Source: an uncultured Xanthobacteraceae bacterium
GTDB taxonomy: Bacteria; Pseudomonadota; Alphaproteobacteria; Rhizobiales; Xanthobacteraceae
Assembly: GCA_955652195.1 (NCBI GenBank)
Contig: CATPBC010000005.1
Location: forward strand, 1 to 5,937
Reading direction: 5' to 3'
DNA: 5,937 nucleotides
The translations under genes were made by a program, and so were the position numbers. Positions 1 through 5,779 of the stretch are shown one piece after another; within the stretch, counting starts at the first letter, position 1, and the number at the start of each line of letters is the position of its first letter. The notes beneath the pieces are model-generated. The model was not told the DNA's origin and searched no databases. It was given only the letters and a program-made list of their open reading frames with translations.

Positions 1-66
1 CAATTTGAGTTGGTCCCAGCGGGAGAAGTGCGTGAACCGGAAGGTCGTCATTGTGATGGTGCTCAT
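1..66 (-). CDS. Possible 5' end of an unidentified gene leaving the window
   Basis: On the minus strand an ATG at 66-64 opens a frame that stays open to the window edge (22 codons, beginning MSTITMTTFRF). A GGAG motif (complement of 73-76) lies 6 nt upstream of this ATG, a good Shine-Dalgarno arrangement, and about 18 of 22 codons end in G or C, as expected of a gene in this genome. I do not recognise the protein, and 22 residues are too few to assign a family. A second minus frame starting at the ATG 97-95 is also open to the edge, but it has no clear ribosome site and only about half of its codons end in G/C. The plus-strand frame across 5-208 shares the same third positions over the first 60 bases but loses codon bias afterwards. 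The call rests on the ribosome site and codon bias only. Confidence 0.3.
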   Translation of the reverse strand, partial: MSTITMTTFRFTHFSRWDQLKL

Positions 67-134
67 GGCTGGCTCCATATCCGGCAACAGCGACCATGGC
101 ACCATACGTGCTGCCGGGGAAGGAAGATGTGACG

Positions 135-150
135 GTCAACACAGTTTGAC
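135..150. repeat. Short inverted repeat in the 67-214 non-coding gap
   Basis: GTCAA-N6-TTGAC, with perfect 5-bp arms, lies about 70 bp upstream of the possible start at 66 and about 65 bp downstream of the stop of the Ntn-hydrolase gene. It could be a half-site dyad for a regulator of the leftward gene. Arms this short also arise by chance. The rest of the 67-214 gap shows no gene; its 3' part (about 175-208) is locally AT-rich, containing AAAATTTT, and has no clear terminator hairpin. Confidence 0.2.
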
Positions 151-214
151 GCTTTTCGTAAGCATCTGGTCCCCCGTCAAAATTTTACACGAGCGGCCCA
201 ATTTTTAGCCCACC

Positions 215-1309
215 TCACGCCGGCTGGGGGTGGCGCGTCGGCGCGACTTCGCACATGTCGGTGACTGGTTCCGGTAGCAGAGCCCCGGTCCGCTCATAGC
301 CGACGGCCCTGAGAATGCCGCGGGCCGGGCACATCGCCACGGCGAGCCGCGTGTATGGATTAAGTACCGGCTCGCATACCCAATCGAAGCTTGGCGCCGC
401 GCAGACGCCGGACCAGCCGGCGAGCGATTCGCGGCGAGCACGGCTGTAATCCGCGGCCTCGGCAAATGTGCTTGTGAAAAAACGTCGGGTTCCGATCCGC
501 CCTTCCCAGCGGGGTTGGCGGGGCCACCAGTCATTGGCGGCGCTGGTTTCATTTTCGCGTGTGGCAAAACTCGTTTCCGTCCGCTCGATGACGCAACGCT
601 CCCCGGTCGCGCACCCGACCAGAACATAAATAACTGGGCGCGCGACCGGCGTCGATTCCAGCATGCGTCGCGCTGCGGCAAAATCGGCGCAAAGCTCGAA
701 GGTCTGCCGCAGCAGCTGGTCAGGCGGCATGAGATCGTCGGATCGCCAGACCGCAACCGCATTGGCAGCGAGATCGTAGCCGCGCAGCCAGCGGTGCGCC
801 GTTCGGCGCCGCATCGGCGCCTGATTGACGCAAGCCGCGAATCGAGAGGGCGCGAGCGCCGTCAATGCGCCCACATAACCAGGCCAAGTGACGCTGAAGA
901 AATCCCCGGCTGCGCCGCGCATGCGGGCCACTTCGGCATGGCGGCCGAGCCCGTGGAATGGCCAATCGAGTGTGCGGAGGAGCCACGGCACCCCGTCTTC
1001 GTCGCAAGCACGCGCCGTGCAGCCCCATTGATAAGAAGCATTGAGCAACCATACGCCCGAGAAGCCGAGCGCATCGGCTATTCGCGTAATTTCCGGCAGA
1101 TAGGGCGAACGCGATCGCTCAAGCCAGCGCCGCGACAGCAAATCGAGCGCCGGCACGATAGGCAAGACAGCGCGGGGAAAGACAGCAAGACAAGCATCGC
1201 GCAACGCGCGCACGCGCTCCGCGTTGCGCTCGGCATGGCGCACTGGGCCGCCGTCACGCAGATCGCTTAGAGGAATAGCCGAGAGTGTGTCCGTCGCAAT
1301 GTTGTTCAT
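215..1309 (-). CDS. C45/NAAA-like Ntn-hydrolase (linear amide C-N hydrolase)
   Basis: This 364-residue protein resembles the cysteine Ntn-hydrolases that include fungal acyl-CoA:6-APA acyltransferase (peptidase C45), acid ceramidase/NAAA and bile-salt hydrolases, which cleave or transfer acyl groups at linear amide bonds. Counting from ATG 1309, a Gly96-Cys97-Thr98 motif matches the self-cleavage site of these enzymes. Cys97 would be freed as the N-terminal nucleophile, giving subunits of about 96 and 268 residues. Arg112 and Asp115 (in LRTLDW) and Asn259 (in AANDWWP) sit 15, 18 and 162 residues after the Cys, close to the spacing I recall for human NAAA (Cys126, Arg142, Asp145, Asn287). A TWPGYVGALT segment near 141-150 and VNQAP near 161-165 also fit. 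No signal peptide is seen. ATG 1309 was chosen although it lacks a ribosome site; an in-frame TTG at 1363 would add 18 residues encoded by the tandem repeat. The substrate is unknown. Confidence 0.8.
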   Translation of the reverse strand: MNNIATDTLSAIPLSDLRDGGPVRHAERNAERVRALRDACLAVFPRAVLPIVPALDLLSRRWLERSRSPYLPEITRIADALGFSGVWLLNASYQWGCTARACDEDGVPWLLRTLDWPFHGLGRHAEVARMRGAAGDFFSVTWPGYVGALTALAPSRFAACVNQAPMRRRTAHRWLRGYDLAANAVAVWRSDDLMPPDQLLRQTFELCADFAAARRMLESTPVARPVIYVLVGCATGERCVIERTETSFATRENETSAANDWWPRQPRWEGRIGTRRFFTSTFAEAADYSRARRESLAGWSGVCAAPSFDWVCEPVLNPYTRLAVAMCPARGILRAVGYERTGALLPEPVTDMCEVAPTRHPQPA

Positions 1310-1349
1310 GGCAAAACTATTCGGGCAAGCTATTCTGGCAAAACTATTC
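1310..1349. repeat. Three-copy 13-bp tandem repeat abutting the hydrolase start
   Basis: On the plus strand GGCAAAACTATTC (1310-1322) is followed directly by a diverged copy GGGCAAGCTATTC (1323-1335), one spacer T, then a second perfect copy GGCAAAACTATTC (1337-1349). On the minus strand the array ends immediately before the ATG of the C45-like hydrolase. It is followed by further GCAAA units at 1360-1377 (GCAAATA, GCAAAT, GCAAA). Possible roles are iterated regulator sites in the 5' leader or a recent local duplication. If translation starts at TTG 1363 the array would encode a repeated NSFA motif. Confidence 0.75.
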
Positions 1350-1370
1350 TGGAATGACCGCAAATAGCAA
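1343..1370 (-). promoter_or_regulatory. Weak sigma70-like promoter candidate for the Ntn-hydrolase
   Basis: On the minus strand TTGCTA (complement of 1365-1370) is separated by 16 bp from AATAGT (complement of 1343-1348). Each hexamer matches 4 of 6 consensus bases. The -10-like hexamer lies inside the distal copy of the tandem repeat, and transcription would begin some 25-30 nt before ATG 1309. This is a visual match only; several similar weak matches are expected by chance. Confidence 0.2.
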
Positions 1371-1417
1371 ATGCAAAGGATGGGCGCGGTCGTGATAGAT
1401 CTTATGCAACGCTGTCT

Positions 1418-1427
1418 TGCTCGAGCA
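1418..1427. promoter_or_regulatory. 10-bp palindrome in the divergent intergenic region
   Basis: TGCTCGAGCA is a perfect 10-bp palindrome 49 bp upstream of the cupin ATG. Its position between two divergent genes suits an operator, but no regulator gene lies nearby to support this. The rest of the 1350-1460 stretch shows GCAAA units at 1360-1377 and nothing else I can name. Confidence 0.25.
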
Positions 1428-1460
1428 GATGTATGCGTGCGGCAACGGCAAGCAACTTCA

Positions 1461-1470
1461 AGGGGAGGAG
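1461..1470 (+). promoter_or_regulatory. Strong ribosome binding site that fixes the cupin start
   Basis: AGGGGAGGAG ends 6 nt before ATG 1477. It is the strongest Shine-Dalgarno sequence in the window and favours ATG 1477 over the in-frame upstream TTG 1417 and ATG 1429, which would add 20 or 16 residues and have no comparable site. Confidence 0.8.
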
Positions 1471-1476
1471 ACGGCT

Positions 1477-2025
1477 ATGGAGCTCAAATCGACGCGGCGG
1501 ATTGTGACTGGGCACGACCCGCAAGGCAAAGCCGTGGTGCTGTTTGACAGCGCGATGGCGGCGAAGCAACGCGGCGCAAACGGCATAACCCTGTTTTGGG
1601 TAACGAGCGAGTTTCCAGTGGACGCCGCCGGCTCGGCGGACCGGGCGCAGACAGCGATCGGCGTTCCACCGCCGGAAAACGGCACCGTCCTCCGCATCGT
1701 CGATTTCGCTCCGGCGGCGCCGCATGCAGCGCCAGTCGATCACCATCAAATTCTGCTTGCGATGGGTATCGATCCCGCGACGCAAGGCTATGCCCGCCAC
1801 GCCAATACGCACCGGACCAGGACGATCGACTATGCCATCGTTCTTGAAGGCGAGATCGAAATGCTGCTCGACGACAGCGAAATCCATGTCAAAGCCGGCG
1901 ATGTCCTGGTGCAACAGGCAACGAACCACGCCTGGGTCAACAACGGCACTAAGCCGTGCCGTATCGCCTTCATCCTGATCGACGCCAAAACGCCGTCCGC
2001 GTGGCAGAAGAATTGGAAGCCCTGA
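1477..2025 (+). CDS. Single-domain cupin protein
   Basis: This 182-residue protein has its conserved cupin barrel in the C-terminal half. Cupin motif 1 is seen around 112-127 (THRTRTIDYAIVLEGE), with His112 and possibly Asp118 as metal ligands and the typical VLEGE turn. Motif 2 is seen at 141-155 (GDVLVQQATNHAWVN), with the expected His151 and Asn155. The motif-1 second histidine/glutamate pattern is altered (HRTxTxDY), as in a bacterial cupin subgroup of unknown function. The N-terminal half (about 1-100) would form extra strands before the barrel. The protein has no signal peptide and is probably cytosolic. Metal binding is plausible; the reaction cannot be told from the sequence. The gene diverges from the Ntn-hydrolase and converges on the amidotransferase, whose stop lies 23 bp away, so it is probably transcribed alone. 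The start is set by a strong ribosome site. Confidence 0.85.
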   Translation: MELKSTRRIVTGHDPQGKAVVLFDSAMAAKQRGANGITLFWVTSEFPVDAAGSADRAQTAIGVPPPENGTVLRIVDFAPAAPHAAPVDHHQILLAMGIDPATQGYARHANTHRTRTIDYAIVLEGEIEMLLDDSEIHVKAGDVLVQQATNHAWVNNGTKPCRIAFILIDAKTPSAWQKNWKP

Positions 2026-2039
2026 ACTGCTTAAAGAGC

Positions 2040-2057
2040 GCGGTAATGCTATTCCGC
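2040..2057. terminator. Possible short hairpin between convergent genes
   Basis: GCGG-t-AAT-GCT-ATT-CCGC forms a 7-bp stem with one bulged T and a 3-nt loop, lying between the cupin stop (2025) and overlapping the amidotransferase stop codon (2049-2051). It could slow or end transcription from both directions, but neither side has a U-tract, so it is not a typical Rho-independent terminator. Confidence 0.25.
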
Positions 2058-2834
2058 AGCTTCCCGCTGGCGCGCAAATAACGGCAGCATCCGTGCCTGC
2101 TCGCCGGCCTTGGCGACGACAACGCAGTCCTCGGGAACCGTTACCCAGTCTTCGTCACGGTCAAACGGTTCGGAAACAATGACGATGCCGCGCTCCGTCT
2201 CCCGGTAGTAAAGCGTATTGGCGTGATCGTTGACCGAATACCGAAACGCATAAAGATCCTGCCCGTCGGAGAGCGCGGCGGTGAAGCGAAAGCGATCTCC
2301 CGGTTCGCTCTGCGTGACGATACCCGTGAGCGTCGCCAAGGTTTTTTTTGCCGCCGCGACCGGATCATCGATACCGGCGCCGAGCATCGCAAGGAAAATA
2401 GCCTCCGAATCGGTCGTACCGACGCGCGACGGATAAAGTTCGTCGGGAATGAGCGCCTCGACACGACGGCGCCATCGATTCCAGTTGCCGAGAAAACCAT
2501 TATGCATGAACAGCCATTTTCCGCAGGCGAACGGATGACAATTGACGCGCGTGATTGCGGTGCCGGTTGCCGCCCGGACATGGGCAAAGAATAAGTGCGA
2601 TTGCAGATGGCGGCATAAATAACGCAGGTTTTCGTCGGACCAGGCCGGCCTGATCTCGCGATAGAGCCCAGGCTCTGGATGCTTGCCGTACCAGCCCAGC
2701 CCAAAACCATCGCCATTAATGCTGGCCGCGGATTCCAGCGCGTGGATGCTTTGCGAAATCAACGAGTGGGCAGGCTCGGTGACGTAGTGTTCGAGCGCAG
2801 TCGTTTCCCCGCGATATGCAATCCAGCGGCACAT
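2049..2834 (-). CDS. Stand-alone class II glutamine amidotransferase (YafJ/EgtC-like)
   Basis: This 261-residue protein consists only of an N-terminal-nucleophile (Gn-type) glutaminase domain. Cys2 directly follows the initiator Met (MCRWIAY) and would be the nucleophile after Met removal. Other signature blocks are NGDGFGLGWYG (40-50), AHVRAATGT (84-92), NCHPF (98-102), FMHNGFLGN (109-117), GTTDSEAIF (139-147) and SEPFD (221-225). Length is close to E. coli YafJ (about 255) and somewhat above EgtC. With no synthetase or transferase domain fused, it probably hydrolyses a gamma-glutamyl amide rather than supplying ammonia; EgtC does this in ergothioneine synthesis. It follows the YbdK-like ligase by 26 bp on the same strand, with a weak AGGA ribosome site 7 nt before the ATG, so the two are probably co-transcribed. 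YafJ-type or EgtC-type cannot be separated by eye. An A8 tract lies in codons near Lys163-Lys164. Confidence 0.9.
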   Translation of the reverse strand: MCRWIAYRGETTALEHYVTEPAHSLISQSIHALESAASINGDGFGLGWYGKHPEPGLYREIRPAWSDENLRYLCRHLQSHLFFAHVRAATGTAITRVNCHPFACGKWLFMHNGFLGNWNRWRRRVEALIPDELYPSRVGTTDSEAIFLAMLGAGIDDPVAAAKKTLATLTGIVTQSEPGDRFRFTAALSDGQDLYAFRYSVNDHANTLYYRETERGIVIVSEPFDRDEDWVTVPEDCVVVAKAGEQARMLPLFARQREAAE

Positions 2835-2860
2835 GGCGAGTCCTGATTATCGTTCAAAGT

Positions 2861-4057
2861 TCAAGCCAGCAATGTGGCATCTCGAATCCATCGAGTCACC
2901 TTATGCAAGGCAATTTTGGCCCCGTCGCGTTGATTTTCGGTAAAAACCCGCAATTGCGCATCCGCCGACGTACCCTCCACCACGATCGCGCGGCATTGTT
3001 CGAGATGCTCGCGGCAGGCAAGTGCTTCGGCTTCTGCCGCGGTCAGCTCCAGAACGCGGCCGAGCAGGTCGGCGACCGTAATCGCGCCGGACCGCGTCAC
3101 AAAAGTGCCCTGTATTCCGTAGCGCTGAGCCCGCCATTTGTTTTCCACCGCAATGGCCCGATCGACCACATCGATCTCGGCATTGTGCTCGGGATGCAGG
3201 TAGAGAAATGCCGCGAGCACGCGATAGAGCGCCGCGATTGCGATAGTGTCATCAAGGCGGGTGCAGCAATCCGGGGCGCGCAACTCCAAAGTCGGATATT
3301 TCAGCGAAGGCCGGATCGCCCACCACAAGTGGCTGGCATCCGGCATCGCTGCCGACCGTACCATGGCGGCCACATAGGCATCGTAATCGGCTTCGCTGCG
3401 GAATAGTTCGGGCAGCCCGGTGCGGGGCAATTCATCATAGGCGGCGAGGCGATAACCTTTCAGTCCCGTCATGCGCCCTTGCCAAAACGGCGATGAAGCA
3501 GAAAGCGCGATAAAAAGCGGCACGTAGGGCAACATCCGCGTCATCACCTCGACTCGCCGCGCCGGTTCGGCAAACTCGACATGGATATGCGCGCCGCACA
3601 GCATGTCGCGATGGCCGACCATTTGTAGATCATCCATGATCTGAGCGTAGCGATCCTTCGGGGTTTGCACAGAGTGACGCCATTGCGCCAGCGGATGCGT
3701 TCCGCAGGCCAGAATCGACAAGCCAAACTCTGCGGCGGCCGCGGCCGCGCTGTGCCGTAAGCGCAAGAGTTCAGCCCGCGCGTCGTCGAGGCTCGCATGC
3801 GGCTCGGTCGCGACCTCGATCTGCGCTTGCAAGAATTCGCGCCCGATGCGGCCTGTGGTGCGGCAGTCGGCAGCTTGAAAAAGCTCGTCCGGTGTCTCAG
3901 CTGGCGCCTCGAAGGTCTCGCTATCGGCAAGAAAATATTCTTCCTCGATGCCGAACTGAAACAGCTCGTCGGGCGCAAAGACCCTCGGCTCGCGACCCGC
4001 AGGAATAAGCGTGCGGATGCGAAGTCGCCGCTCGCGTGGATCGAACTTAAATTCCAT
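2861..4057 (-). CDS. Carboxylate-amine ligase, YbdK/GCS2 family
   Basis: This 398-residue protein belongs to the glutamate-cysteine ligase type 2 superfamily, which joins a carboxylate (usually the gamma-carboxyl of glutamate) to an amine using ATP. Visible blocks are FGIEEEY (35-41, acidic Mg-ATP site), QIEVATEPH (79-87), CGTHPLAQW (118-126), CGAHIHVE (154-161, with His157 and His159), WWAIRPS then YPTLELRAPDCC (245-265) and RYGIQG (312-317). E. coli YbdK is about 372 residues; the excess here is mostly an Arg-rich leader of about 30 residues before the first family motif. ATG 4057 is well supported by a GGAGA ribosome site 6 nt upstream, and no later ATG exists before residue 141. It leads a probable two-gene operon with the class II amidotransferase. 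True glutathione-pathway GshA is possible but less likely; the amine substrate is unknown. Residues 104-109 are a run of alanines from a GCGGCC-rich stretch. Confidence 0.9.
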   Translation of the reverse strand: MEFKFDPRERRLRIRTLIPAGREPRVFAPDELFQFGIEEEYFLADSETFEAPAETPDELFQAADCRTTGRIGREFLQAQIEVATEPHASLDDARAELLRLRHSAAAAAAEFGLSILACGTHPLAQWRHSVQTPKDRYAQIMDDLQMVGHRDMLCGAHIHVEFAEPARRVEVMTRMLPYVPLFIALSASSPFWQGRMTGLKGYRLAAYDELPRTGLPELFRSEADYDAYVAAMVRSAAMPDASHLWWAIRPSLKYPTLELRAPDCCTRLDDTIAIAALYRVLAAFLYLHPEHNAEIDVVDRAIAVENKWRAQRYGIQGTFVTRSGAITVADLLGRVLELTAAEAEALACREHLEQCRAIVVEGTSADAQLRVFTENQRDGAKIALHKVTRWIRDATLLA

Positions 4058-4063
4058 GCTTGA

Positions 4064-4068
4064 TCTCC
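4064..4068 (-). promoter_or_regulatory. Ribosome binding site of the YbdK-like ligase
   Basis: GGAGA on the minus strand lies 6 nt before ATG 4057. It supports that start and therefore the Arg-rich N-terminal extension of the ligase. Confidence 0.65.
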
Positions 4069-4136
4069 GCTCGCGTGGTCAGGTCTCCCGAACCTGCGCT
4101 CGAAACCAGCATTCCAGCGTGGCGTCCACCATGTTC

Positions 4137-4160
4137 CGCGTTACGGCTCGCATTAACGCG
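4137..4160. promoter_or_regulatory. Perfect dyad, candidate operator of the ligase-amidotransferase pair
   Basis: CGCGTTA (4137-4143) and TAACGCG (4154-4160) are perfect inverted 7-bp arms separated by 10 bp, giving a centre-to-centre distance of 17 bp that fits a dimeric helix-turn-helix protein on nearly two helical turns. It lies 80-103 bp upstream of the ligase ATG, inside the only sizeable gap before that pair. There is no U-tract on either side, so an operator is more likely than a terminator. No regulator gene is in the window. Confidence 0.4.
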
Positions 4161-4186
4161 CAGCGAGGATCTAAGTTCCTGCAGTA

Positions 4187-4204
4187 TTTTGGGTTTTGCC
4201 AAAA
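4187..4204. repeat. AT-rich inverted repeat downstream of glpK
   Basis: TTTTGG-GTTTTG-CCAAAA has perfect 6-bp arms and lies 36-54 bp past the glpK stop on its strand. It could be an operator or a weak hairpin. A poor promoter match on the minus strand (TTGCGT, 16 bp, AATACT) overlaps it and could serve the ligase gene; both hexamers are far from consensus. Confidence 0.25.
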
Positions 4205-4225
4205 ACGCAACGCCAACAGGGCAGC

Positions 4226-4247
4226 AAAACGGCTGTTTTTTCAGCCG
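4226..4247 (-). terminator. Terminator-like hairpin overlapping the glpK stop codon
   Basis: Read on the minus strand, CGGCTG-AAAAAA-CAGCCG forms a 6-bp GC-rich stem with a 6-nt loop, followed at once by TTTT. The glpK TGA (4243-4241) lies across the end of the left arm and the loop. The short stem and short U-run make it at best a modest Rho-independent terminator, but its position at the end of glpK and before the next gene on the same strand fits that job. Confidence 0.5.
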
Positions 4248-5731
4248 AGCAAGCGGCGCACCGCCGATGCCCAATTCGCCAATTTGCGTGCGCGCTCTGC
4301 CGCCTCCATCTGCGGCGCGAAGCGACGTTCCAGGCGCCAATGGCTCAAGAACCGGTCGGGTTCGGGAAAGAACCCGGTCTGCAATCCCGCCAAGTAGGCC
4401 GCGCCGAGCGCTGTGGTTTCCTTGACCTGCGGCCGATCGACCGCGCTGTCGAGAATGTCGGCGAGCCGCTGCATGGTCCAGTCGGAGCTCGCCATGCCGC
4501 CATCGACACGAAGCGTTTTCATCGCGCCGGCGGCGTCACGCCAATCGGCTTTCATCGCGGCAAGGAGATCGGCGGTCTGAAAGCACACGCTCTCGAGCGC
4601 GGCTTGCGCCAGTTCGCGCGGTCCGGTTGCGCGCGTCAAACCGAACAGCGCGCCGCGCGCATCGGGCCGCCAATGCGGCGCGCCCAATCCGACAAAGGCC
4701 GGAACCAGAACGACGTCCTGTGACGGATCTGCCTCCTGCGCCAGCGCTCCACTCTCTTCCGCGCTTTTGATGATCGCAAGACCATCGCGCAGCCATTGCA
4801 CGGCCGCACCGGCGACAAAGATCGAGCCCTCGAGCGCATAGCTGCGCGCGCCGCCGAGCTGATAAGCGACCGTCGTAACGAGCCTGTTATTCGAGGCCAC
4901 CGGCACACGGCCGGTGTTGAGAAGAACGAAACTGCCGGTTCCGTAGGTCGCCTTTATCATGCCCGGCGCAAAACACGCCTGTCCAATCAAAGCGGCTTGC
5001 TGATCGCCGGCGATCCCACAAATCGGGATCGCGCCGCCGAACAGTTCCGGGTCGGTCGTGCCAAAGGCCGTGGACGAATCCATGACTTCGGGCAAGACCG
5101 ATCGCGGCACGCCGAATAGCGCGAGCAGCGCATCGTCCCAGCGCCCAGCGTGAATGTCATAGAGCAGCGTGCGGGACGCATTGGTGGCGTCGGTGGCGTG
5201 AACACGGCCGCCGGTCAGGCGCCACAGCAAATAAGTATCCACCGTGCCGAAGGCGAGTTGCCCGCGTGCGGCGCGCTCGCGGGCATCGGCCACGTTGTCG
5301 AGCAGCCAGGCGAGCTTCGTTCCGGAAAAATAGGGATCGAGCAGCAGCCCGGTCTTGGCCGTCAATGCGGCTTCATGGCCGGCCGATTTGAGCCGCGCGC
5401 ACAGATCGGCCGTACGCCGGTCCTGCCAGACGATGGCGCGGTGGGCCGGCCGGCCGCTGGCGCGGTCCCACAATAATGTCGTCTCGCGCTGATTGGCGAT
5501 GCCAATGGCAGCGATATCGCGGGCCGTGGCGCCGGCCTGGTGGAGCGCGCCGCGGCAGGTTGCCAAGGTCGAGGACCACAGATCGTCGGGCTCATGCTCA
5601 ACCTCGCCATCGGCCGGAAAATGCTGCGCGAATTCCTGTTGCGCAACGGTCGCGATCGAAGTGTCGGGGCGAAACAGAATGGCCCGACTCGAGGTCGTAC
5701 CCTGATCGATTGCGAGGACGTAGTAGGCCAA
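4241..5731 (-). CDS. glpK: Glycerol kinase
   Basis: This 496-residue FGGY-family sugar kinase phosphorylates glycerol to sn-glycerol 3-phosphate with ATP in the cytosol. It is collinear with E. coli GlpK (about 502 residues). Visible features are [11 protein letters not shown] (7-17, phosphate loop), NQRETT (80-85, glycerol-binding Arg82/Glu83), Trp102, Tyr134 in [22 protein letters not shown] (239-251) with catalytic-base Asp243 and Gln244, YGTG (263-266), an FGGY signature around 360-380, and [12 protein letters not shown] (407-418). The E. coli fructose-1,6-bisphosphate loop (Gly-Thr-Arg, with Arg236) is Gly-Gly-Ala here, so this allosteric control is probably absent. The start is TTG at 5731: an in-frame TAA lies two codons upstream and the N-terminus is complete. 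A weak GGGA ribosome site lies 7 nt before it. No glpF, glpD or glpR is adjacent; folD precedes by 48 bp and may share its transcript. Confidence 0.97.
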   Translation of the reverse strand: MAYYVLAIDQGTTSSRAILFRPDTSIATVAQQEFAQHFPADGEVEHEPDDLWSSTLATCRGALHQAGATARDIAAIGIANQRETTLLWDRASGRPAHRAIVWQDRRTADLCARLKSAGHEAALTAKTGLLLDPYFSGTKLAWLLDNVADARERAARGQLAFGTVDTYLLWRLTGGRVHATDATNASRTLLYDIHAGRWDDALLALFGVPRSVLPEVMDSSTAFGTTDPELFGGAIPICGIAGDQQAALIGQACFAPGMIKATYGTGSFVLLNTGRVPVASNNRLVTTVAYQLGGARSYALEGSIFVAGAAVQWLRDGLAIIKSAEESGALAQEADPSQDVVLVPAFVGLGAPHWRPDARGALFGLTRATGPRELAQAALESVCFQTADLLAAMKADWRDAAGAMKTLRVDGGMASSDWTMQRLADILDSAVDRPQVKETTALGAAYLAGLQTGFFPEPDRFLSHWRLERRFAPQMEAAERARKLANWASAVRRLLG

Positions 5732-5779
5732 GCGTTATTCCCGGATCGCGGTGGTGGCCGTCCGGCGGACCAATTTTTG

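Noticed and set aside
5..208. Plus-strand frame of 67 codons at the left end
   Set aside because: It starts with TTG without a ribosome site, its codon bias fades after about base 65, and the product has no recognisable motif. The early bias is explained by the minus frame sharing the same third positions.
120..214. Possible insertion-sequence remnant
   Set aside because: The AT-rich GTCAAAATTTT-type stretch recalled insertion-sequence ends, but there are no terminal inverted repeat pair, target duplication or transposase motif in the window.
205..762. Minus-strand frame of 185 codons overlapping the Ntn-hydrolase
   Set aside because: It is in another frame on the same strand as a gene with clear catalytic motifs, and it is rich in Arg, Pro and Ser with no family likeness.
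515..1270. Plus-strand frame of 251 codons
   Set aside because: It lies wholly antisense to the Ntn-hydrolase, is Arg/Ala-rich with no motifs, and is a typical shadow frame in GC-rich DNA.
1402..1929. Minus-strand frame of 175 codons across the cupin
   Set aside because: It is antisense to a gene with a strong ribosome site and both cupin motifs; its product resembles nothing known to me.
2816..3406. Plus-strand frame of 196 codons across the ligase
   Set aside because: It is antisense to the YbdK-like ligase, whose family motifs run through this whole region.
3731..3752. GCGGCC-rich simple repeat
   Set aside because: It simply encodes a run of alanines (residues 104-109) inside the ligase and shows no further structure.
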